DNA of 54,444 nucleotides, taken from assembly GCA_002347645.1 (NCBI GenBank), contig DDYF01000006.1:1-54444 (forward strand), written 5' to 3'. Below are positions 24,248-31,778 of this stretch, piece by piece. Within the stretch, counting starts at the first letter, position 1. The number at the start of each line of letters is the position of its first letter. Origin of the DNA: Thermoleophilia bacterium UBA2241 (GTDB lineage Bacteria; Actinomycetota; Thermoleophilia; UBA2241). The notes beneath the pieces are model-generated. The model did no database searches and was not told the DNA's origin. It was given only the letters and a program-made list of their open reading frames with translations. Position numbers and translations under genes: made by a program.

Positions 24248-25990
24248 ATGGGCGACCTCCTGCGCATCGACCTCACCGCGCGCACGACGACGCAAGAGAC
24301 CGTGTCCCCCGAGCTCATCAAGGAGCTCATCGGTGTGAAGGGCGTCGGCACGCACTACCTGTGCGAGGAGGTCGGCCCCGAGGTCGACCCCCTCAGCTCG
24401 CAGGCGAAGCTGATCTTCGTCTCCGGACCGCTGGCCGGCACCTCGATGCTGGGCGGCAACCGGTACAGCCTCTTCTACGTCTCGCCGCTCACCAACGGCT
24501 ACGGCGAGTGTTACTCGGGCGGCAACCTCGCCCCGCAGTTCGCCAAGACGGGCTTCAAGGTCGTCATCGTCGAGGGCAAGGCCGACGCGCCGGTCTACCT
24601 CGAGATCAGCGAGTCCGGGGCCGAGTTCCACAGCGCCGCGGACCTCTGGGGTCTCGACGCCTTCGAGGCTGAGGACAAGATCCTCGAGCGCACCGAGCAC
24701 CCGAAGGCCCAGGCCTGCGTGATCGGGCCGGCCGGCGAGAAGCTCGTGCGCTTCGCATGCGTGAACAACAACCACTGGCACCAGCTCGGCCGCGGCGGCC
24801 CCGGCGCCGTGTTCGGCAGCAAGCACCTTAAGGGCATCGTCTGGCACGGCGACAAGAAGGTCGCAGTCGCGCGTCCGGACGAGTTCAAGGCGCTCGTCAA
24901 GGACATGGTGGAACGCACCAAGGACGACCCCGGCGTGGCCGCCTACCAGCGCGGCGGCACCATGAACATGGTGCGCCTCCTGAACGGCAAGAACGTCTTC
25001 CCCACGCGGTACTGGCGCAAGGGCACCGTCGAGGGCTTCGAGAACATCACGGTCGAGACGATGCTCGAGAAGCATGGGACGCGCAACGAAGTCTGCCCGC
25101 CCTGCGTGCTGAAGTGCGTCAAGCACAACTTCGTCTTCGAGGGTCGCCACAAGGGTCTCGAGTGCGAGGGCCCCGAGTATGAGACCGCGTACGTGTTCGG
25201 CGGGCTGTGCGAGATCACGGACTTCGCCGAGCTCATGTGGCTCAACGACATCTGCGACCGGCTCGGCGTCGACACGATCGACGGCGGCAACCTCTGCGCC
25301 CTGGCGATCGAGGCGTCGCAGCGCGGCCTGATCGACGAGAAGATGGACTTCGGCGACCCCGACTGCGTGGCCGCGTTCCTGCGCAAGATGAGCCTCCGCG
25401 AGGGCATCGGCGACCTCTTCGCCGAGGGCGTGCTCCCTGTGGCGAAGGAGCTCGGCCTGGAGGACGTGGCCGTGCACTGCAAGGGGATGGCCCCGGCGGG
25501 CTACGAGCCGCGCGTCATGAAGGGCATGGGACTGGGCTTCGTCACCGCGGCGCGCGGCGCCTGCCACCTGCGGGCGACGATGTACAAGCCCGAGCTGATG
25601 GGGCTCGTCGAGCCGCGCACCTGGGAGGACAAGGCGGCGGTCTACTGCGACTGGGAAGACCGGCTGACGATCATGGACTGCCTGGTCTACTGCCGCTTCT
25701 ACCGCGACCTCGTCCCGTGGCCGTACATCACCCAGGTCGTCAACGCCGCCATCGGCACCGACTACACCGAGGACGACCTGCACCAGATCGCCAACCGCAT
25801 CATCACGATGACGCACGACTTCAACGCGGCGCGCGGCATCGGGCGCGAGTCGGAGGTCCTCCCGAAGTGGGTCACCGACAAGCCGATGGAGGACGAGACC
25901 GCCTACGACCTTCCCCCGTCGGAACTGGCGGCGATGCTCGCCGACTACTACCGCATCCGCGGCTGGGGCGAGCTGCCGGCGATGGCGTAA
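24248..25990 (+). CDS. Tungsten-type aldehyde:ferredoxin oxidoreductase family protein
   Basis: 580 residues, near the family's usual ~600. The N-terminal domain starts 'LLRIDLTARTT' and includes 'GVGTHYLCEEVGPEVDPLS'. The [4Fe-4S] ligands are in 'CPPCVLKC' (about residue 284 on) and a distal Cys in 'DCLVYC'; the bis-pterin binding region includes 'GRGGPGAVFGSKHLKGI' and 'GPEYET'. These enzymes oxidise aldehydes to acids with ferredoxin, or run the reverse reaction, typically in anaerobes. Start ATG 24248 follows AAAGGAG. No ferredoxin or pterin gene is adjacent. Confidence 0.93.
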   Translation: MGDLLRIDLTARTTTQETVSPELIKELIGVKGVGTHYLCEEVGPEVDPLSSQAKLIFVSGPLAGTSMLGGNRYSLFYVSPLTNGYGECYSGGNLAPQFAKTGFKVVIVEGKADAPVYLEISESGAEFHSAADLWGLDAFEAEDKILERTEHPKAQACVIGPAGEKLVRFACVNNNHWHQLGRGGPGAVFGSKHLKGIVWHGDKKVAVARPDEFKALVKDMVERTKDDPGVAAYQRGGTMNMVRLLNGKNVFPTRYWRKGTVEGFENITVETMLEKHGTRNEVCPPCVLKCVKHNFVFEGRHKGLECEGPEYETAYVFGGLCEITDFAELMWLNDICDRLGVDTIDGGNLCALAIEASQRGLIDEKMDFGDPDCVAAFLRKMSLREGIGDLFAEGVLPVAKELGLEDVAVHCKGMAPAGYEPRVMKGMGLGFVTAARGACHLRATMYKPELMGLVEPRTWEDKAAVYCDWEDRLTIMDCLVYCRFYRDLVPWPYITQVVNAAIGTDYTEDDLHQIANRIITMTHDFNAARGIGRESEVLPKWVTDKPMEDETAYDLPPSELAAMLADYYRIRGWGELPAMA

Positions 25991-26040
25991 GGGCGCCGAG
26001 ACGCCGCCGGGGCCGGGCGCCCCGGGGGCGAGTGCGTGAA

Positions 26041-26086
26041 GACGGCGGCGGGGCCGGCCTCGTGAGAGGCCGGCCCCGCCGCCGTC
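26041..26086. terminator. Bidirectional terminator between convergent genes
   Basis: A perfect 21-bp stem (arms 26041-26061 and 26066-26086) with loop GTGA lies between the oxidoreductase stop and the convergent gene ending at 26090. It can serve both strands. Confidence 0.85.
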
Positions 26087-26089
26087 CCG

Positions 26090-26413
26090 TCACCTTCCGA
26101 AGTAGTCGCGGACCTTGCGGTAGGGCGCCCCCGCGGCGCGCCAGGCCTCGGTGATGACCGCCAGGCGCTGGAGGCTCGCCTGCAGGCGCTCGAGGTGCGC
26201 CTGGATCTCCTCGGCCTGCGCTCCCGCCTGCGCCGCACGCTCGGTCGCGAGCGCGGCCTTGGCGGAGAGTTCACCCGCGATGGGGCCGTACGTCCGCGCG
26301 AGGCCCAGCCCGGCCTTGGCGAGGCGGTACCCGCAGTAGCCGAGGTAGCCGAACGCGACGAGGACCAAGCCGAGGCTGGCGAGGCCGATGACGAGCAGCA
26401 CCCATCCGTCCAT
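26090..26413 (-). CDS. Small membrane-anchored coiled-coil protein
   Basis: 107 residues. One N-terminal transmembrane helix (~residues 4-26, 'VLLVIGLASLGLVLVAFGYL') is followed by an Ala/Gln/Glu-rich helix (~48-90) with heptad character and a basic C-terminus. I do not recognise the family. It lies 95 bp downstream of the NlpC/P60 gene on the same strand and may be co-transcribed with it. Start ATG 26413. Confidence 0.7.
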   Translation of the reverse strand: MDGWVLLVIGLASLGLVLVAFGYLGYCGYRLAKAGLGLARTYGPIAGELSAKAALATERAAQAGAQAEEIQAHLERLQASLQRLAVITEAWRAAGAPYRKVRDYFGR

Positions 26414-26508
26414 GGGCTGAGTCTACGACGCCTGCGCCGCGGAATACAGCAGCGCGTGCGCGGGCGGCGCGCGACGCCCGCGCGGGCGTTGCGCGATGCG
26501 GGCGACCG

Positions 26509-27642
26509 TCAGGGCAGGCGGATGTCGTACCGGCAGGCGAGGTCGCAGCCGCGTCCCGCGAGCCGGCTCACCTTGACCACGGCGCCCGTGTGCGGGGCCT
26601 CGATGAAGAGGCCGCCGCCCACGTAGATCCCGACGTGGCCGTAGAAGGCCGGGCTGCCGAAAAAGACGAGGTCGGCCGGCTGCAGCTTGTCGAGCGGGAC
26701 GCGTTCGCCCAGGCGCGACTGCATGGTGGCGCCGTGGGGGAGCTTGACGCCGAACTGCGCGTACACGTAGGTGACCAGCCCGGAGCAGTCGAACCCGCTG
26801 GGCGACGCTCCTCCCCAGACGTAGGGCACGCCAAGCCAGCGCATCGTGGCGCGCACGACGGCGAGCTGCGCCGGCGTGGCGTCGATCGTCTGCAGGACGA
26901 CGCCCGCCTCGCGGGCCAGCTCGCCGGCGGTCATCGCGGCGAGCCTCGCCTGCTGGGCGAGGAGCTTCTTGATGCGCCCGCTGACCCCGGCGAGCAGCGC
27001 CTCGCGCTGGGCCATCTGGTCCTCGACCAGCCCGCGCTTGTCGCGCAGCTCCAGCTCGTCGACCAGGGCTTGCTCGCGGCGCTCTTCGATGGAGCTCTCG
27101 AGCGCGGCGATCTCGGCGGCGAGCTCGTGCATGCGCTCGAGCGTCCCGGTGTCGGCGTCGGCGATGAGGCGGTAGAAGTCCAGCTGCTTCGCGATGCCGG
27201 TGAAGTCGTGCGCGTTGAGCAGGACGTCGACGAAGGTCAGCCCTCCGCCCTTGTACATCTGGGCGAGGCGCTGCCCGTAGAGCGCCTGCGTGAGCTGCAG
27301 GTCGGCCTCGGCCGCCAGAAGGTCGGCGCGCGCGGTCATGAGCTCGGCGTTGATGGCGTCGAGGCGCGCGCGCACGGCGTTGTACTCCTCGACGGATGCG
27401 GTGAGACGGCGGTCGAGCGCGGCGATCTCGGCGCGGACGCGCTTCGCCTGTGCCTGCAGCTCGGTCAGGCTGTCGGGCTGCTCGCCGAAGGTGAGGACGC
27501 GCGGCGCGGCCACGACGTCGGCCGGGCAGAGCAGCGCCAGGCCGGCCGTCGCGGCGGTCAAGGCGCAGGCGAGCGCCGCGGCGAGCGCCAAGCGGCGCGC
27601 CGCCGCACCGCGCGAGGTCTCGATGTGCCGCCGCGTGGTCAT
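26509..27642 (-). CDS. NlpC/P60 cell-wall peptidase with N-terminal coiled coil
   Basis: 377 residues. A signal-like hydrophobic N-terminus (~15-45) is followed by a long coiled coil (~55-240) with 'LTELQAQAKRVRAEIAALDRRL' style heptads, and a C-terminal NlpC/P60 domain (~265-377). The catalytic Cys is in 'GFDCSGLVTYVY', the His in 'YGHVGIYVGGG', and the third residue region is 'APHTGA'. Domain order matches RipA/CwlO-like D,L-endopeptidases that cut peptidoglycan stem peptides; the coiled coil usually links them to FtsEX-type regulators. Secreted or surface-located. The tRNA-fMet gene is divergent, 121 bp away. Confidence 0.93.
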   Translation of the reverse strand: MTTRRHIETSRGAAARRLALAAALACALTAATAGLALLCPADVVAAPRVLTFGEQPDSLTELQAQAKRVRAEIAALDRRLTASVEEYNAVRARLDAINAELMTARADLLAAEADLQLTQALYGQRLAQMYKGGGLTFVDVLLNAHDFTGIAKQLDFYRLIADADTGTLERMHELAAEIAALESSIEERREQALVDELELRDKRGLVEDQMAQREALLAGVSGRIKKLLAQQARLAAMTAGELAREAGVVLQTIDATPAQLAVVRATMRWLGVPYVWGGASPSGFDCSGLVTYVYAQFGVKLPHGATMQSRLGERVPLDKLQPADLVFFGSPAFYGHVGIYVGGGLFIEAPHTGAVVKVSRLAGRGCDLACRYDIRLP

Positions 27643-27740
27643 GAGCGTCCAGCCAGTGTATCGGAAGATTCCCGCGGTCCTGTACGCCGTCGAGGCTGCG
27701 CCACCCTCCCCGCGCCTTTACAATCGTCCCGCGCAGGGTC

Positions 27741-27746
27741 TACAAT
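27741..27746 (+). promoter_or_regulatory. Possible -10 box of the tRNA-fMet gene
   Basis: TACAAT ends 17 bp before the first base of the tRNA. A second TACAAT lies at 27719-27724. The -35 region is poor, so this is a candidate only. Confidence 0.35.
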
Positions 27747-27763
27747 GCCAAGTCCAGACACGG

Positions 27764-27871
<108 letters not shown>

Positions 27872-27904
27872 AGCTTTGTTTGCAGCTGATTCGGCTAGAA
27901 GAAG

Positions 27905-27934
27905 GGGCCACCTCCCCTCACAGGGGGGTGGCCC
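27905..27934. terminator. Hairpin between the left att repeat and the Cys-rich gene
   Basis: GGGCCACC pairs with GGTGGCCC and an inner CCCC with GGGG (one bulged T), loop about 5 nt. It lies downstream of the leftward integrase transcript and probably ends it before the tRNA. Confidence 0.65.
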
Positions 27935-27954
27935 TCTCCTTTGGGCAAGAACCC

Positions 27955-27976
27955 GGAAAGTCCTCGGAAAGTCCTC
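27955..27976. other. Putative integrase arm-type sites, left end
   Basis: Two tandem copies of GGAAAGTCCTC at exactly 11-bp spacing, 84 bp inside the left att repeat. A matching pair lies at 41657-41678, just inside the right repeat. The paired layout at both ends suggests accessory (arm) binding sites for the integrase or excisionase (inference). Confidence 0.6.
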
Positions 27977-27985
27977 GCCGTGGCA

Positions 27986-28210
27986 CTACCACGCTTCCTC
28001 GTAGTGAATCCCGTGGTCCCCAGGGTAGGACTTGGCGTGGTCGAACTCCCCGGCCTGGATCTCCCACGGGATGCCTGGCCACTCCGGGAAGGCGTCGCAC
28101 TTCAGGTTTCCTGAGTCACACAGATCGGGTGGTGCGTCCGGGTTCTCGACGTACTCTGCCTTGAAGTGTTTGCACGCCCCACACTGGCTCGGTATCTGCA
28201 TGGCGCTCAT
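27986..28210 (-). CDS. Small Cys-rich hypothetical protein
   Basis: 74 residues with CGAC near the N-terminus and two further Cys (in 'DLCDSG' and 'LKCDAF'), a spacing that could hold one zinc ion. Acidic overall, no HTH or membrane segment seen. It starts 3 bp after the integrase stop on the same strand, so it is translated from the integrase message. I do not recognise the family. Given the location, a recombination or regulatory accessory role is possible but unproven. Confidence 0.65.
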   Translation of the reverse strand: MSAMQIPSQCGACKHFKAEYVENPDAPPDLCDSGNLKCDAFPEWPGIPWEIQAGEFDHAKSYPGDHGIHYEEAW

Positions 28211-28213
28211 GGG

Positions 28214-29518
28214 TCAGTCCCCGTCCAGCAGCGCAGCGAGCATCTCCGCCGCGCTCTCCTGCATCCCAGGCATTACGTGGCTGTAGATGTCCATCGTGGT
28301 CGAAATCGTCGCGTGGCCGAGGATCTCCTGTACGACCTTGGGATGAACGCCGGCCTGGAGCATGTGGGTGGCGCGGGTGTGCCGCAGATCGTGCAGCCGG
28401 ATGCGCTTGGGTGTCTGGGGGTCACCCTCCGCGCCCGACTCCCGGTGCCGCTTCACGATGTACGCGCGGAGCGCCGCCTGATGGTCGTCGAACAGCTTGG
28501 TCACACGGTCGGGGTGCAGCGGCTCGCCCTTGTCGTCGGTGAAGACGTAGCCTTCGGGCGTCTGTGGGTGCTCCAGCTCCAGCGCTGCCAGCGCTTCCAT
28601 CGTGCGTGCATCCAGCGACACTGCGCGCCCCCGGCCAGTCTTGGTTTCGCTCACCACTACCTCGTAGCCCACGTTGACCCGGGACTGCTCGACGTTCAGC
28701 ACCGCGTGGTCGAAGTCCACGTGTTTCCAAAGGAGCCCTAGCACCTCTCCCCGGCGCAGGCCGCTCATGGCGAACGTTCGCCACATGGCAAACAGGCGGT
28801 CCTCAGCGACGTGGTCGAGGAAGGCGCGTAGATCGTCGCGCGTCCACACCTGCATGCGCTGCCGCGTCACCCGGGGCGGGTCGGCGTCCGCCGCAGCGTT
28901 GAAGGGGACGAGCCGCCATCGCACAGCGTCGCCCAGGGCCTTCCGCAGCGTGATGTGGACGAGCCGACGCGTCTTGGCGGACAGGCATGCCCCACCGCGT
29001 CCGCCCAAGGTGTTCGCCAGCTTGCTGTAGAGGGCGTTGACGTCGGCCGGCTCTAGATCGCGGAGCCGCAGCTGGCCGAGGTGGGGGATGAGGTACATGG
29101 TCACGTGGCCCTGGTAGCTGGCGTAGGTGGACGGCTTGATGGTGTGCTGGATGGCGGGCAGCCACTTCTCGGTCAGGTACTCCTGCACCGTGAGCAGCGA
29201 CGGCTCCCGGTAGGTGCCCTCGCGGCGCTCCACGAGCTGCTTCTCGAGGTCAGCCTGGGCGTCCTTCTTGCGGAGGTAGCCACCCTTGGTCTTCTGCCGC
29301 CGCTCTCGGATTGTCTCCATCTCGCCGCCGCAGTTCGGACACGCCTCCAGCGGCTTGCCCTTGACCCAGTGGAGACGGTGCCCGCCCCGGGCGTCCACGC
29401 AGATCGGACAGCGCTGGGCTGGCTGTTCGCCCAGTTCCACGACGTATGTGTATGGTGCTCCCTCGTGCTTGCCCGTCTTTGGATTGACTGGACCCCTACT
29501 GATCACGTGGCCCCTCAT
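28214..29518 (-). CDS. int: Tyrosine site-specific integrase
   Basis: 434 residues from the ATG at 29518, which overlaps the upstream stop (ATGA) and has GAAGGAG 5 nt before it; the longer frame to 29581 lacks a ribosome site. The N-terminus has a short zinc-finger-like stretch ('RCPICVDARGG', 'ACPNCGGEM') ahead of the arm-binding region, then a SAM-like core-binding domain ('LTVQEYLTEKWLPAIQHTIKPSTY'), then the catalytic domain with Arg in 'MSGLRRGEVLGLLW', His-x-x-Arg in 'RLHDLRHTRATHML', and 'LGHATISTTMDIYSHV' with the second His and the nucleophile Tyr. All catalytic residues are present, so it should be active. It sits next to the tRNA att site as usual for tRNA-targeting integrases. Confidence 0.96.
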   Translation of the reverse strand: MRGHVISRGPVNPKTGKHEGAPYTYVVELGEQPAQRCPICVDARGGHRLHWVKGKPLEACPNCGGEMETIRERRQKTKGGYLRKKDAQADLEKQLVERREGTYREPSLLTVQEYLTEKWLPAIQHTIKPSTYASYQGHVTMYLIPHLGQLRLRDLEPADVNALYSKLANTLGGRGGACLSAKTRRLVHITLRKALGDAVRWRLVPFNAAADADPPRVTRQRMQVWTRDDLRAFLDHVAEDRLFAMWRTFAMSGLRRGEVLGLLWKHVDFDHAVLNVEQSRVNVGYEVVVSETKTGRGRAVSLDARTMEALAALELEHPQTPEGYVFTDDKGEPLHPDRVTKLFDDHQAALRAYIVKRHRESGAEGDPQTPKRIRLHDLRHTRATHMLQAGVHPKVVQEILGHATISTTMDIYSHVMPGMQESAAEMLAALLDGD

Positions 29519-30129
29519 GGTTTCTCCTTCGGCTTGCGATCCGGGATTGCTCTGGGCTTGAGGTCCGGGCGGAGTTGCCACCCACGCTTGACCTGCGCGT
29601 AGACGGTCGATTTCGCCCAGCCCGTCTCATTCGCGACGGCCTCGTAGGCCATGCGGCTGCGTTCGCGAGCTGTCCTGTCTTTCGCCAGCTGACGGAAGTG
29701 TCTGGCGAACACTTCCGCTTGATGGATGTAGAAGTCGTCCTTGCGCTTCGCCCCGGGAACCACCGACAAGACCTCTAGCGGCAGAGCCAGTCCGATGGAG
29801 AGCCGCTCCATGCGGGCGCGCACCGCCGGATCGCTCACCCCCTGCTCCTGGATGTACTTCAGCACCGCACCGAGCGGCAAGCGGGCGAGCATACGGCTCG
29901 TGATGTTGGAGTCGGGGGCGGCCGGCCAGGGCTCGCGGTAGAGCTTGTCGGTGACGTCGTCGCCGATCCGCAGGGCCGCGCACACCAGCTCGCCACGTGG
30001 GGAGCGGCGAAGCTTGATCTCAAACCGGTGAGGGATGTCATCAGGCCATCCCGAGCGAACGCCGACCCAGTTGCCAGGCTCGTAGTCGGACGGCCAGTCG
30101 ACCTCGAACCCCTCGTACACCTTCTTCAC
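29515..30129 (-). CDS. HTH-containing regulator-like protein upstream of the integrase
   Basis: 204 residues. The N-terminal ~130 residues are an uncharacterised alpha/beta region ('GFEVDWPSDYEPGNWVGV', 'ELVCAALRIGDDVTDKLYR'). The C-terminal ~60 residues hold a helix-turn-helix: 'AYEAVANETGWAKSTVYAQVKRG'. Such proteins next to integrases in actinobacterial elements often act on integration control, but I know no assigned function. It overlaps the integrase start, so the two are translationally coupled, and it is divergent from the HTH gene at 30235 across a short AT-richer region with a palindrome. Confidence 0.75.
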   Translation of the reverse strand: MKKVYEGFEVDWPSDYEPGNWVGVRSGWPDDIPHRFEIKLRRSPRGELVCAALRIGDDVTDKLYREPWPAAPDSNITSRMLARLPLGAVLKYIQEQGVSDPAVRARMERLSIGLALPLEVLSVVPGAKRKDDFYIHQAEVFARHFRQLAKDRTARERSRMAYEAVANETGWAKSTVYAQVKRGWQLRPDLKPRAIPDRKPKEKP

Positions 30130-30172
30130 CGTCCACCCCCGCTAGCGAGTTCGGTAAACCCATGTCAATAAT

Positions 30173-30195
30173 TATGACCCGTCTGACAGGTCATA
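30173..30195. promoter_or_regulatory. Palindromic operator candidate in the divergent control region
   Basis: TATGACC and GGTCATA form a 7-bp inverted repeat with a 9-nt spacer between the divergent genes starting at 30129 and 30235. An AT-rich stretch (CATACTATA) overlaps its right arm and may be the rightward -10 region. This is the position of the lysogeny-type switch in satellites and prophages. Confidence 0.6.
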
Positions 30196-30234
30196 CTATA
30201 CCCTAGTCCTAACCCAAGGACAACGGGGGTGACA

Positions 30235-30465
30235 ATGAGCGATGAAGTCGACAGGGTGGCGTGGGTGTCAGCGGCGTTGGACAGTGGCCGGGCCATCCGC
30301 ATCATCCAAGACGCGGGGCTCACCTACCTTGACGTCGCCGAGTTCTGCGAAGTCAGCAAGCCGACCGCATGGTGCTGGCTCAACGGCCGCGTTAATCGTC
30401 CGCGTCGCGCGCATGCCCTGCGGCTGGCGGCCCTCCTCACGCACATCGAGGAGATGAGCCGATGA
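30235..30465 (+). CDS. Small HTH DNA-binding protein
   Basis: 76 residues. The segment 'LTYLDVAEFCEVSKPTAWCWLNGRV' reads as a helix-turn-helix of the Xre/phage repressor kind, with flanking helices. Start ATG 30235 fits the GGGGGTG run upstream; GTG 30229 is an in-frame alternative. It is the first rightward gene after the divergent region, the expected place for a Cro/Rpr-like regulator (inference). Its stop overlaps the next start. Confidence 0.75.
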   Translation: MSDEVDRVAWVSAALDSGRAIRIIQDAGLTYLDVAEFCEVSKPTAWCWLNGRVNRPRRAHALRLAALLTHIEEMSR

Positions 30466-30698
30466 GCAACGACCTCGACGCGGTGCTGGCGAGGGTTCGC
30501 GCACACGCGACATGCTCACTGCCCGACGCCGCCATGCTGCTCACCACGAGCGTCAACCGGGTCTATGGCATGGCGAAGAGCGGGAGCGTGGCTGGGATTC
30601 CCGTCCTGCGTGTGGGAGCGAAGAACCTGCGCCTCCCGAGCAAGCCACTTCTGTCTGCCCTAGGACTGCTTGACGAGTCCCGCGAGGGTGAGTCGTGA
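30462..30698 (+). CDS. Excisionase-like small DNA-binding protein
   Basis: 78 residues. 'SLPDAAMLLTTSVNRVYGMAKSGSVAGIPVLRVGAKNLRLPSKPL' has the helix-turn-helix-plus-wing layout of the excisionase/MerR-like HTH_17 family (S/T-x-x-E/D-A-A-x-L-L, then R-V/I-G, R-x-P/L at the wing). It is probably the directionality factor for the integrase, or a second regulator. Overlaps both neighbours by 4 bp. Confidence 0.7.
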   Translation: MSNDLDAVLARVRAHATCSLPDAAMLLTTSVNRVYGMAKSGSVAGIPVLRVGAKNLRLPSKPLLSALGLLDESREGES

Positions 30699-30883
30699 CC
30701 CTGACACCTCGCGACGAGGCGCTGGTCAGAGCCCGGATCCACCTCGCCAGAGTCGCCGGCGACGACGAAGAACTCCAGGAGCTCGCCCGCCAGACACTGA
30801 CGATCCTTGCCCTGCTCGACCCGGCCGACCTTCCCACCTACGTGGACGACATGCTCGCGACTCTGGAAGAGGAGACCACATGA
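30695..30883 (+). CDS. Small hypothetical protein
   Basis: 62 residues, mostly helical and acidic ('DEALVRARIHLARVAGDDEELQELARQTL'). Start GTG 30695 overlaps the upstream stop and its own stop overlaps the next ATG. No family recognised. The tight overlaps support it as a real gene. Confidence 0.6.
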   Translation: MTLTPRDEALVRARIHLARVAGDDEELQELARQTLTILALLDPADLPTYVDDMLATLEEETT

Positions 30884-31587
30884 CTGACCGCTCCCGTACC
30901 GACATGCAAGCCCGGCAAGACAAGATTGCCGTCGAGCGTGCCCGAGTGGTCGCGTTGTGGCAACAGCGCGTGAGGAACATGCCCCAGGCCCAGCGCATCC
31001 TGGACGACCTGCTCGCCACCTACGACAAGATGCTCTACGACGCGAAGGAGACGCGCGCGACACGCGCCAAGTTGCGCGCCGACGAGGTGACGAAGCCGGA
31101 GGTCCTCCAGCGCCGCCACGGCGAGGCGCGGGAGGCGGGCGACCAGCAATTCGCCGCCAGCGTCCGGGCGGCCGACGCCCTGCGGACCTCGCTGGTGACG
31201 TTGATGAAGGCGGTCGCCACGCCTCAGATCCCCGCCGGCCGCGAAGCCGCCGCGCGCCAGGAGCTATACATGCTGGTCAAGAACTCGCCCGACCCCGAGC
31301 TGGCGATGCGGGAGGCCGTCCAGCGTGGCGGGGAGCTCGCGGCAGTGGCAGCTTCCTCCTACGGCGAATCCCTGCTGCGGGCGCAAGGCGCGCACAAGCC
31401 GGTCGAGGCCCACAAGGCCATCGTCGACGTCGCCCGTGCTGTTGCGATCAAGAGCGACGATCCCACGACGCGCGAAGCCGCCGAAGTCCTGCGAGCGATA
31501 GACGGTCCGGAAGGCCTCGACGCCATGCACGTGCCATCCCTGGCCCTTGCCCGCTGGGACCTTGAGGCTGCCGAGACGGGCGAGTAG
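30880..31587 (+). CDS. Hypothetical helical protein
   Basis: 235 residues, nearly all helix-forming and charged ('MQARQDKIAVERARVVALWQQRVRNM', 'TYDKMLYDAKETRATRAKLRADEV'), with no Cys-based motif, nucleotide-binding loop or membrane segment. The ATG at 30880 follows GAAGAGGAG and overlaps the upstream stop, so I prefer it to the longer in-frame ORF from 30670. Function unknown; its position before the primase suggests an early gene. Confidence 0.65.
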   Translation: MTDRSRTDMQARQDKIAVERARVVALWQQRVRNMPQAQRILDDLLATYDKMLYDAKETRATRAKLRADEVTKPEVLQRRHGEAREAGDQQFAASVRAADALRTSLVTLMKAVATPQIPAGREAAARQELYMLVKNSPDPELAMREAVQRGGELAAVAASSYGESLLRAQGAHKPVEAHKAIVDVARAVAIKSDDPTTREAAEVLRAIDGPEGLDAMHVPSLALARWDLEAAETGE

Positions 31588-31589
31588 AC

Positions 31590-31778
31590 GTGAACGACGC
31601 GACGCGACCGCGTGTCCGCCGGCTCGAGGAGTTGCTCTGCACTCTCGAGCAGAGCGTCTCTCTGGCGCTGCAACACTCCGGCAACGCGGAGCGGTTCTGG
31701 CACTTTGGCCAGCAGGCCGACCGCACGTGGCGGGAGTATGAGCGGGCTGTCGCGGTGCTCCGAGGGCCGGAGCCATGA
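31590..31778 (+). CDS. Small hypothetical protein
   Basis: 62 residues, helical ('RRLEELLCTLEQSVSLALQHSGN'). Start GTG 31590, 2 bp after the previous stop, and a 4-bp overlap with the primase start. Family unknown; accepted on gene packing. Confidence 0.5.
   Translation: MNDATRPRVRRLEELLCTLEQSVSLALQHSGNAERFWHFGQQADRTWREYERAVAVLRGPEP

Noticed and set aside
22937..25816. A 959-codon open frame on the minus strand
   Set aside because: It is antisense to alanine dehydrogenase and the aldehyde oxidoreductase, has an Asp/Val/Leu/Gly/Ala-biased shadow composition and no motif.
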